Assembly: GCA_001661515.1 (NCBI GenBank)
Contig: LUVW01000005.1
Location: 186,001-250,000, forward strand
Direction: 5' to 3'
From: Capniomyces stellatus
Lineage: Eukaryota > Kickxellomycota > Harpellomycetes > Harpellales > Legeriomycetaceae
DNA: 64,000 nt
Shown piece after piece: positions 47,729 to 56,765 of the stretch. Each line of letters begins with the position of its first letter. The first letter of the stretch is position 1. Made by a program: the position numbers and the translations under genes. The notes under the pieces were generated by a model that saw only the letters and a list, made by a program, of their open reading frames with translations, was not told where the DNA came from and made no database searches.

Positions 47729-48105
47729 AGCCCATACCAGTAAAAGGCTGCTGAGCTTTGCCAGGGTATGGACATAACATCTCTACCTTGTTGCTATCTC
47801 AATACTATATATTGCCTTGGTCTGGGTCTAACCAGTACAGCTGGGTTGTATTGTCTCACCGAAATTACAAATACTGATTACAAAATAACTTTCAGTTGAG
47901 TTATTAATAGCACCATTGATACTTTTTTTTTAATGTATTTGGGATGTTAACCTACGCCCTAGTAAAAAATATCGTTCAAAATGTATGTACGGCTATTTTT
48001 TAAAAGTATGATTAGAGTAGTTGAGAACTTAAAAAATCACACAAAAGACAAACCCAACAGGTTAAATTAAATTCTCGAAAAACACAATATTCAGATCAAA
48101 AAAGG

Positions 48106-48112
48106 TATATAA
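48106..48112 (+). promoter_or_regulatory. TATA-like element of glycine-repeat member 4
   Basis: TATATAA in the same conserved block as members 1 and 3, about 180 bp before the ATG. Confidence 0.6.
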
Positions 48113-48254
48113 TGTGTGTGCAAGCTCCATTATTATCAATCATTCAACACAAATGCATCATATCTTTGGTCTATTTTATAAATCAACAAGACATCTGCAT
48201 ATCTATCATACATCAAGCAAGCGGTATATTCCTGCAACCAACAAATCATAACAC

Positions 48255-48285
<31 letters not shown>

Positions 48286-48292
48286 CACCAAA

Positions 48293-49210
48293 ATGAAATC
48301 AGTCGCCTTCTTACTTCAATTGTACCTTGCAATGCTGGTGCAGAACTCAAATGCAGCAGCTATACAACCAAACGGCAAGAATCTGAAAACAATCGAGCAA
48401 CCCCACGTTATCAATAAGCTTAGCCATGGAAACCAACACATTTCTAAATCATCCAGCGTAAACATAGCTGCAACACCAGTTGTAAAGGCCAATCACGCCA
48501 GAGCACGGCCAATAGAAAGCAAGTTGGGACAAAATGGAAACGGAAATGCGGGAGATAGAGGATTCTTTGATGATGATGGGCCACTGGGTAGTTTAATAGG
48601 TGATATTGGTGAGGCCGTTAAATCTGTAGGAAGTGGATTTGGTAAAGCAGCTAGTTCTGTAGGAAAGGGGGTTGGTAAAGCAGTAGGATCTATAGGAGAA
48701 GGAGTTGGTAAAACAGTGGGATCTGTAGGTAGTGGGTTTGATAAATTAGCTGGTTCTGTAGGAAGTGGAGTTGATAAATTAGCTGGTTCTGTAGGAAGTG
48801 GGGTTGATAAATTAGCTGGTTCTGTAGGAAGTGGGTTTGATCAAGCAGTTGGCTCTATGGGGATGGGTGTTGGCCAAGCTGTTAACTCTATAGGATCAGG
48901 TCTTGGTCAAGGTGTTAATCTTATAGGAATGGGTGTTGGCCAAAACCTTGGTACTTTAAATGGACAAGTCGGCCGATTTAGTGAAAACTCAGTAAACAGA
49001 AACGATGCTTCAAACATCAATGCCCCTTCCAATATCTCAAGCAACCAGAATACAAAACCTCAACCAAGCATAAAAAAGAAAGAAATAGCAGCAAAAAAGC
49101 CAGCTACGAAAAAACCAGCTGCGAAAAAGCCAGCTGCTAAAAGCGATAAAAGAAAAAACAAAAGCAAGAGCAAAAAACCAAATGCCACCACCGACAAAAA
49201 AAAGAAATAA
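48293..49210 (+). CDS. Secreted glycine-rich 11-residue-repeat protein, member 4
   Basis: A single exon encoding 305 aa, nearly identical to member 1 at 12976. It has the same signal peptide, pro-region, linker and Lys-rich tail. It carries eleven 11-residue repeats instead of ten; the extra unit reads GVGKAVGSIGE, placed before GVGKTVGSVGS. It also has one alanine fewer after the signal peptide. Three successive units carry the variant GVDKLAGSVGS, in which Asp replaces a zipper glycine and Lys follows, so this subfamily (members 1 and 4) is more charged than members 2, 3 and 5. The preceding leader contains a CA-rich run with CATACATACACA interruptions. Function is unknown. Confidence 0.88.
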   Translation: MKSVAFLLQLYLAMLVQNSNAAAIQPNGKNLKTIEQPHVINKLSHGNQHISKSSSVNIAATPVVKANHARARPIESKLGQNGNGNAGDRGFFDDDGPLGSLIGDIGEAVKSVGSGFGKAASSVGKGVGKAVGSIGEGVGKTVGSVGSGFDKLAGSVGSGVDKLAGSVGSGVDKLAGSVGSGFDQAVGSMGMGVGQAVNSIGSGLGQGVNLIGMGVGQNLGTLNGQVGRFSENSVNRNDASNINAPSNISSNQNTKPQPSIKKKEIAAKKPATKKPAAKKPAAKSDKRKNKSKSKKPNATTDKKKK

Positions 49211-49639
49211 TGATAACAAAAAGAGTGTACTGCAACATAATAGAGCAAGTCGATAGAAAGTGGTAGAGCAACTAGTGTGTGAAGTGCAAACGTGATGGAC
49301 AGCAAGATATCAATTAGCATTTGTAAAGCATTGCATTTAAATATTATTATCAATTGTACCCTAATAGGATGTGTGGTGTGTTTTACCCATCAATTCCGTT
49401 AAAATGATTCTATAAATAAAGAAAAATAAAAAATATTTTAATAACAAGTAAGCGTTTGCAAATAGTGTGACATTGCAGACTAAGAAAATGTTACGTTTAG
49501 TAGACCGAACTGATGTTTTGGTCTAAAAAAAGTATTTGGCTTTATCTGTAAAGCAGTAGAGATGAGTGAAATGCAGGACACTTGCACTTTTTGTCCTGTC
49601 TCAAATTGAAAGACAAGTTAATTCAAGCTGTTTGCACAT

Positions 49640-50763
49640 TTGGATCATTTTGTTGGGTAGATTTTGTCATTTTGTTGGGTAGATTTCTTGAGACGAAATT
49701 GTTTCTCCGGTAAAGAAAAACTGGTGTTTTAAAGAATGCCAAAGAGTAGTTACGGAACAATCACCAAATTCAGAAAACCGAGTTACAGCTTTTGTATCAG
49801 CTCTAGACTTTAGCTCTATCACTTGTTTTAACCAACTCTTTATTTTGCCCAACACCATATTTTATGCATTATTTTTAGCTTGTTTGATTTAATTTTTTAC
49901 GCTGATGTTGGAGCCGATAAATTACCTAAACTAATATATTAATTAATTTTTGTTTTCATTCCACTAAAACTGATTACATTTAATAATTCTATTATTAAAG
50001 ACCAATGAAGTTGTACATTATAAAGCTTTATTAAATTTAATAATGGTTAGCTAAATAAAAAAGGCAATTTAACAAAAATATAAACTATTGATAAAATACA
50101 ACGGCAGTTAAGGGATGGGAGTTTGGTGTATTCTGCAATATCAGAACAAAGCAATTAGGTCAAAATTATAACATCCTAGTAAACATGGGTTAGACATCTT
50201 TATTGCCAACTCCAACTGCAATTACAATTACAAATACGATTATAAATACAATTACGATTACAAATACAAAATGAAAAACTGACAAAAAAAGACTTGCTTG
50301 CATTTGAAATGTAGCACACAAAGTCCATTACATACCAAGCGTTGTATATCTGGACTTAACAAGTGGAATGCATTGGGTTGTCGACTGGTATCTATGCACA
50401 ACCCAAAGGTATACCCGTGTAAACTCTTCAAACCCAACCAAGGTGCGCATAATGTGGTTGTTGAAGCTTACTAGATTATCTTGTACCAGTAAAAAGATTG
50501 GCAAGCTTTGTCAAGGTATGGAAATAACATCACTACCTTGTTGCTCTTTCAATCAGTTACATCCCGGTTTGAATCTAGCAAGTGCAGATATGGGTTATAT
50601 TGCTATTTTACTAAAATTACAAATGCTGATTACGAAATGGCTTTCAGTTGATTTATTAATAGATCTCGATACTTCTTTTATTATTAGCATTGGACTTTTA
50701 ACACTTTTTGTCAGATTTGGATGTTGAGCTATGGCTTAACAAGAGTGTCGTTCAAAAGAGTTG
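49640..50763. repeat. Third copy of the promoter-side segment
   Basis: Mosaic linking the two inverted-repeat arms. 49640-50256 is the reverse complement of 16081-16680 (sum 66337), and 50173-50763 matches 20402-20990 directly (offset 29771 to 29773). This copy thus shows the intact ancestral order: the outer segment retained only in the left arm, then the segment retained in the right arm. It carries a local 21-bp duplication at about 49646-49687 (TTTTGTTGGGTAGATTT twice). Similarity stops at 50763, and the promoter of member 5 beyond it is different. Confidence 0.9.
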
Positions 50764-51089
50764 CGTTTATTTTTAAAAAAAACGCTGTGATTACAGTAAT
50801 TGAAACGCCAAAAAAAACCACTCAAAGGATGAAAGCACATAAATTCCAAGTGTATGCTGAAAGATAATCAAGGAATACAGCATAGATGATATAATGTGTA
50901 TGCGATTCCCATTTTTACCCAGAATAATTCAATTCGAGTGCATTTTATGATTTTTCCTACCACAAACAAACAAGGCATTATATACATTAATTCATCAAAC
51001 AAAAAAGCACACCCTAACAAACACTAAGCCATAACACACCAACACCAACACCAACACCAACACCAACACCAACACCAACACCAATCAAA
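50764..51089 (+). promoter_or_regulatory. Promoter and leader of glycine-repeat member 5
   Basis: A diverged core promoter with GATATAATGTGTATGCGATT at about 50888-50907, comparable to the TATATAATGTGTGTGCGAG block of the other members, about 195 bp before the ATG. The leader ends in (ACACCA)n at about 51037-51083 rather than (CA)n. A CA-rich leader is thus conserved even though the actual sequence has changed. Confidence 0.6.
51037..51083 (+). repeat. (ACACCA)n run upstream of member 5 ATG
   Basis: Seven to eight units of ACACCA end seven bases before the ATG. It occupies the position of the CA dinucleotide run in the other four genes. Confidence 0.92.
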
Positions 51090-52596
51090 ATGAAAATGAA
51101 AATAGTTACTATTTTACTTCAGCTGTTTCTTGTAATTCTGGTACAATGCTCGAATACAGCAGTGATGTACCCAAACGGTGAATACCTTAAAGAAACCCAG
51201 CAAACCCACAATATCAATGCGCCTAGCCATGGTAACCAACGCATGGCTGAGATGTCCGACCTAAATGTAACCGTACCAGCAATTAAAAACATAAGCCAAA
51301 GCACAGTAGGGCCAAATGGGAGCGGAAAGACAGGAGGTGAAGTTATACCTGGCAAACGTGGATTTCTGAGCGGATTATTTACAGGAATTGGTGATGCATT
51401 TAAAGCTGTAGGAAACGGTATTGGTAAAGCAATCGAATTTGTAGGAAACGGGGTCGGTCAAGCATTTGGATCAATAGGAGGAGGTGTTGGCCAAGCAGTT
51501 GGATCTGTGGGAAATGGGGTTGGTCAAGCAGTTGGGTCTGTGGGAAATGGGGTTGGCCAAGCAGTTGGATCTGTGGGAAATGGGGTTGGTCAAGCAGTTG
51601 GGTCTGTGGGAAATGGGGTTGGTCAGGCAGTTGGGTCTGTGGGAAATGGGGTTGGCCAAGCAGTTGGATCTGTGGGAAATGGGGTTGGCCAAGCAGTTGG
51701 ATCTGTGGGAAATGGGGTTGGTCAAGCAGTTGGGTCTGTGGGAAATGGGGTTGGNNNNNNNNNNNNNNNNNNNNNNNNNNNNNNNNNNNNNNNNNNNNNN
51801 NNNNNNNNNNNNNNNNNNNNNNNNNNNNNNNNNNNNNNNNNNNNNNNNNNNNNNNNNNNNNNNNNNNNNNNNNNNNNNNNNNNNNNNNNNNNNNNNNNNN
51901 NNNNNNNNNNNNNNNNNNNNNNNNNNNNNNNNNNNNNNNNNNNNNNNNNNNNNNNNNNNNNNNNNNNNNNNNNNNNNNNNNNNNNNNNNNNNNNNNNNNN
52001 NNNNNNNNNNNNNNNNNNNNNNNNNNNNNNNNNNNNNNNNNNNNNNNNNNNNNNNNNNNNNNNNNNNNNNNNNNNNNNNNNNNNNNNNNNNNNNNNNNNN
52101 NNNNNNNNNNNNNNNNNNNNNNNNNNNNNNNNNNNNNNNNNNNNNNNNNNNNNNNNNNNNNNNNNNNNNNGCAGAGGCTAAGAAAGCAGAGGCTAAGAAA
52201 GCAGAAATAATGAAAGCAGAGGCTAAGAAAGCAGAGGCTAAGAAAGCAGAAATAATGAAAGCAGAGGCTAAGAAAGCAGAGGCTAAGAAAGCAGAAATAA
52301 TGAAAGCAGAGGCTAAGAAAGCAGAGGCTAAGAAAGCAGAGGCTAAAAAAGCAGAAATAATGAAGGCAGAGGCTAAAAAGGCAGAGGCTAAAAAAGCAGA
52401 AATAATGAAGGCAGAGGCTAAAAAGGCAGAGGCTAAGAAAGCAGAGGCTAAGAAAGCAGAAGTGAAAAAGGCAGAAGCAAACAAAGCAAAGGTAATGAAT
52501 ATGGGTGCTGCCACAGACAAAAAAGAAGAAAAGGTAGCAGAAAAAAGTATAGTACAGCAACAGAAAAGGGCAAAGCAAAAGAAAGTGGTAGAGTAA
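51090..52596 (+). CDS. Secreted glycine-rich 11-residue-repeat protein, member 5 (contains gap)
   Basis: Starts at ATG 51090 with a signal peptide (MKMKIVTILLQLFLVILV then QCSNTA) and the pro-region blocks YPNGEYLKETQ and RMAEMSDLNV shared with members 2 and 3. Lys-Arg in PGKRGFLSG at about residue 90 is a potential Kex2 site directly before the repeats. Eleven complete 11-residue repeats precede the gap; the last eight are the identical consensus GVGQAVGSVGN. After 416 Ns the sequence encodes a helical Ala/Glu/Lys array (KAEAKKAEAKKAEIM, 15 residues per unit), then a short end and stop at 52594-52596. The two sides are in different frames as drawn, so the true gap length must differ by one base short or two bases long (modulo three). 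The exact protein length is unknown. Confidence 0.78.
51485..51754 (+). repeat. 33-bp coding tandem repeat, truncated by the gap
   Basis: Eight near-identical 33-bp units (GTTGG[C/T]CAAGCAGTTGG...) encoding GVGQAVGSVGN; only silent third-base differences are seen. The array continues into the N run, so copy number is not known. Confidence 0.93.
51755..52170. other. Assembly gap (N run) inside member 5
   Basis: 416 Ns between the 33-bp array and the 45-bp array. The reading frames on each side do not match at this length, so the gap size is an estimate. The assembler probably broke in the 33-bp array. Confidence 0.93.
52171..52490 (+). repeat. 15-bp/45-bp tandem array encoding AEAKK/KAEIM units
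   Basis: Alternating 15-bp units GCAGAGGCTAAGAAA and GCAGAAATAATGAAA arranged mostly in a 2:1 pattern (45-bp higher-order unit). It encodes a continuous charged helix-former in the C-terminal part of member 5. Confidence 0.92.
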
Positions 52597-55073
52597 CTGG
52601 TAGGTGCAGTGAAAAAAGATAACCAATTCCGAGATCTTAATGATGTAGTGATGGTGGTATTAAGAGAAAATGGTTTGGTGTAAATACATATTGATAAACT
52701 TGGCCTTCTCAAGTTGTGGGCATTGTTTGCCCATATATTTGGAACAATTTCTTTGATGTGATTCATAATTGTACAAATTTTTTAGCTTAGTTTATTTATT
52801 TGTCATTTATAATGTAATATATTTTGTATTTTTCCAATAACGTTCTTTGAAACGTGGAGCTATCTTTTCCGAGCAAACAGTTTTGTCACCAAGAGTTTAC
52901 AATGAAACAATACAGATTACTTATCAGAATTAACTTGATAAGTTTAGTACCAGATTTCAGGTTTGGCCAAGCATCTAGTTATAACCAGTTTGCAGATTAT
53001 GGGAGGGTGTTATTGTGATATAGTTTTTCCAGTATAGTAAGAGTTGAATATATATATCGTGTTTTTTATCAAAGTGATATAGCAAGTATCCCGCTTTAAC
53101 ATCCTGATTAATTAAAAAAAAAGCTAGACAGTACTACAACTGATAGTAGAGTTCTATCAACAATCGATGGTTGGCAAAGCGTCGTGTAATGTAAGAGTTT
53201 TTGATGTGAAACGATGTTGATTTTCCTGGTGAAAGATGTGTTGAGATAGTAAGATTTAATCAACACCAATTATTTAAAAGTACTTTAATGATATACTAAA
53301 CTCATTCCACTCAAAAGATCAATTGGCACTGAATCTGTATCACTGATATACCCGAGCAATTGAATATTTCTACAAACCAACATACATCAAGTCCTAGACA
53401 AAACGTGAAAAACGTCATAAATCGTGCCGATTAACCAGTTTTCATTATGCTTATCTGTCGCAACAGCCCTTTTCAACGATACGTGTGGTTTAGAGAACTT
53501 TAAAGTAAATAGGGGCAAAGGCAAAGTGTTTAAATTATTGGAACGAAATAACTTTTCTGCGGACTTTGGGCTGTATAGCAGCGGTGTATTATTGTTAAGA
53601 GCGATTGACTCGCTCAAGTCTTATAAAAACGATGAAGCAATAATAGGGTATAGATAAGCATTATTTTCCAATGAGTATACTACAAAAAAAAATGAGGAGA
53701 ACCTGGTTGTAATAAAGGAGGAACGCGTGTTTGACAAAAAAAACTGTTGTGAGCAGCGTTGTTTTAAACGGAGGGAGCTGGGGCAGTAAATAATTTACAG
53801 CAAGGGTATAGGTGCATCTAACCATATCTTGCATCCCTACTACAGATAAACAAATGCATAAATTTGATCAGGGAACGCTCCATTGTATTGATTGTGCTGT
53901 GTGTATCTAAAAACCGGTATTTACCTTATCATCGCTTTGAGTCACTTGATCCAAACTGTGGTATTAAAAAACCCTCGGCAGAGGGCTTTGGATATTCATT
54001 GTTTACACCAGTAGGGTTCGCACAAGGACCATTATTGGTATTTTTAATTTTTTATAATAGGATTATTGTTTTTAGCCTACTTTACTATTAACTCTTGCTT
54101 TTCGAGTTTAATTCAGTAAGATTTGATTGAAAAACAAAACACAACAAAACAAAATATATACAGCGCTTCAATTCAGAAACAGTAAGGGTTGTTGGATCTG
54201 TGTTTTATAAATTGAATGAATAAAACAAGTACAAACAAAATATTTCCCAAACAGAATAAGCTGAATGTTTATGTTTCATAAGGCGGCAAAAGCTTGAGCT
54301 GTTCTTGTGTTTTAAATTTGAATTTTAAAATTGGTTTACTTTTTTTAGGAGAAAGTTATAGAATCAGAAAATTCGGGGGAGGGGGGGAAATAGGTCGAGT
54401 TATTGAACAGTTGAAATTCAATTAGAATAGTTTGTTGAACGTAGATTAAGCTTTAAGCTAGAATAGTATAAAAAAAAAAGCAACAAAAAAAGACAAAAGA
54501 AAGGCGAAACAAAATGATTGAAAAAGAATATTCGTTGATTTGATTTGCAACGAACAGACCTGCAACTAGCCCTTGATAAGTGAATGTGACTGGTAAAAGG
54601 AAATTAAAAAAAAACATTGGTATTGGAGTTCTCAAACACAAAACTCGGTTTGATAAAGCAGAATTAATTCAGCAATCAGAAAAATATCCATTGGATTTAT
54701 AGGTGAACTTTTAAGGAGTAAAATGGTCGATATTAAAATTCACGTGTAAATAAAAAGTTCAGGAAGAAACACTTAATCGATGCATGTCGCTGAAAAACTA
54801 GAAAGGCGAAAGAACGTATAAAACAAAAGCGAAAAAAGTGGTTGGAAACCGAGTATAACGAAAAACAGTTTTACAATTTCAAGTTCAACTTCAATTTGGT
54901 TTCAGATTTGGTGTATATTTTTGCTATACTAAAAACATATCAGTTAAAATTACAAGATATAGCAACCGAATAAAGTCAAAGGACAGTGTTTGACCCGTTT
55001 GTTGTAGCTATTAACCCAAATATAAAACAATTGAAAATAACAGCAGTAATATAAAGATTTTGTAAAACAGAGA
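52597..55073. other. Gene-poor spacer
   Basis: About 2.5 kb. It contains the 3' end of member 5, several short ORFs (53424-53657, 53864-54091 and an antisense at 53387-53617) without recognised features, a G-run (GGGGGAGGGGGGG) near 54376, and finally the thiolase promoter. No RNA gene is recognised. Confidence 0.45.
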
Positions 55074-56309
55074 ATGACATCAAACTACTCGGGAATAACA
55101 GACAATAACAGCAGGATTGGAGTGAAAGCGCCAGAGGACGTTGTGATAGTATGTGCCATACGTACCGCTATAACCAAGGCACACCGTGGAGGATTTAAAG
55201 ACACGTCGGCCACACATTTGCTAACGGCAGTTTTAAGAGGAGTTGTTGAAAAGACGAACATTGATGCTAGTCTTGTTGAGGATATTGTAGTGGGTACCGT
55301 GTGTGCGCCAAGAGGCGGTGCTACTTTGGTCCGAATGGCAGCGTTGGATGCTGGCTACCCAGAGTCTGTTGGTTGCATGGCACTGAACCGCCAATGCTCA
55401 AGTGGCTTGCAGGCGGTAACACAGGTAGCGTCCTCTATTAGAGACGGTGCAATCGATATCGGAATTGGTGCAGGCTTTGAAAGCATGACGCAGTATTACA
55501 TGAATAAAAACTATCCAATGCAGCCCCCTAAATTTGATGAGGAGATGATGAAAACTCAAGCTATTGCAGATTGCTCAATGGCGATGGGATACGTTTCTGA
55601 AAACGTCGCGGCGGACTTTAACATTTCAAGAGTGAAGCAAGACAAATTCTCAGCGCTTTCACACAAGAAAGCCAACGCTGCCCAAAAGGCAGGTCTATTC
55701 AGGGAGGAAATTTTGCCAGTAAAGACCAAAATCATTGACAAGGATGGAAAAGTGCACCAGGTTACAATAACAGAGGACGATGGTATCAGGCCAACCACAA
55801 CTGTCGAGGGACTATCTAAGCTCAAGCCGTTTATCAAGGCGGATGGGTCAACAACAGCAGGAAACTCGTCGCAAGTATCTGACGGCGCAGCAGCAGTCCT
55901 GCTTATGACCCGCAGAAAGGCTATCGAGCTGAATATGCCAATTATTGGTAAATATATCACTAGTGCTGTAGCTGGTGTTCCAGCACGCATAAACGGAATT
56001 GGGCCAATCTATGCAGTGCCAAAAGCCGTGAAAAAGGCTGGGATAACAATCGATGATATTGATGTTATTGAGTTTAACGAGGCGTTTGCATCACAGGCTG
56101 TTTGTTGCATTGAAAAACTGGGAATGGACATAAATAAGATCAACCCTAGAGGAGGTGCCATCGCCATTGGCCATCCTCTAGGATGCACTGGGGCCCGCCA
56201 GATATCGACACTTCTGTGTGAACTGAAGCGCCAAAACAAGCGAATTGGCGCAACAACAATGTGTATTGGAACAGGAATGGGAATGTGTGCCATTTTTGAA
56301 AACGAGTAG
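55074..56309 (+). CDS. 3-ketoacyl-CoA thiolase (acetyl-CoA acyltransferase)
   Basis: A single exon encoding 411 aa, a full-length thiolase. Catalytic residues are intact: Cys108 in NRQCSSGLQ, His367 in GHPLGCTGAR, Cys397 in CIGTGMGMC; the NEAFA motif is also present. The start DVVIVCAIRTAITKA followed by RGGFKDT is that of the peroxisomal ACAA1/POT1 type rather than the cytosolic acetoacetyl-CoA thiolase. The enzyme would release acetyl-CoA from 3-ketoacyl-CoA in the last step of fatty-acid beta-oxidation. Peroxisomal forms normally carry an N-terminal PTS2 (R-L/I-x5-H-L). The 20 residues before the domain (MTSNYSGITDNNSRIGVKAP) do not show it, and the C-terminus (FENE) is not a PTS1. Either targeting is cryptic, an upstream exon exists, or the enzyme is not peroxisomal. 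Confidence 0.93.
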   Translation: MTSNYSGITDNNSRIGVKAPEDVVIVCAIRTAITKAHRGGFKDTSATHLLTAVLRGVVEKTNIDASLVEDIVVGTVCAPRGGATLVRMAALDAGYPESVGCMALNRQCSSGLQAVTQVASSIRDGAIDIGIGAGFESMTQYYMNKNYPMQPPKFDEEMMKTQAIADCSMAMGYVSENVAADFNISRVKQDKFSALSHKKANAAQKAGLFREEILPVKTKIIDKDGKVHQVTITEDDGIRPTTTVEGLSKLKPFIKADGSTTAGNSSQVSDGAAAVLLMTRRKAIELNMPIIGKYITSAVAGVPARINGIGPIYAVPKAVKKAGITIDDIDVIEFNEAFASQAVCCIEKLGMDINKINPRGGAIAIGHPLGCTGARQISTLLCELKRQNKRIGATTMCIGTGMGMCAIFENE

Positions 56310-56765
56310 CCATTTTCCAATATCCACTTGATAATGTAATACGGGACTTTTCTTTTTACCGCAGCATATGTTTTACCCGTCTGCTTATATCTATTTGTAT
56401 TTATGTTTACTTACTGCACCAGCTTGAAGAAAATATTAAATAAACAGAAAAACAATGACGAAACGAACAGTAAAATGGCAGTAGAACCCAAATGATGTAA
56501 TAAGACTATACAATCAATAGCGATCAAACCGGGTGATCAAATCGGTGGTTGAGTTGGTGATTGAATTTATGAATTCTGTGAATACGAGCAAACAATAAAG
56601 CTGTTTAACTAGTATTAAAAGTCATAAATATATTCCAGATTTGTATTGTAAACAAAACATCTTATCATATTGTAGAGTATATTTTGAACTAGTGCGTAAA
56701 ATTGAGCTATAGAAAAAAAAGAGATAAACAGAAGCCTAGTGTATTTATATTAATTATTTCTTGGT
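56310..56765. other. Short intergenic spacer between convergent genes
   Basis: 3' ends of the thiolase (+) and YTM1 (-). AT-rich; nothing further is seen. Confidence 0.6.

Larger units (their letters stand above)
47729..49332 (+). repeat. Direct duplication unit A2 (gene plus promoter)
   Basis: Second copy of 12421-13986 in the same orientation, about 35.3 kb downstream. The coordinate offset grows from 35308 at the start to 35317 at the ATG and 35347 at the stop. The last step is one extra 33-bp repeat minus one alanine codon. Immediately upstream, GTGGTTGTTGAAGCTTACTA also occurs at 20680 and 50453, linking this promoter to the other family promoters. Confidence 0.93.

Noticed and set aside
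51400..52766. Long ORFs on the minus strand and in a second plus frame across the 33-bp repeats
   Set aside because: A 33-bp unit without stops is open in several frames, and the N run bridges the rest. They are shadows of the repeat array.
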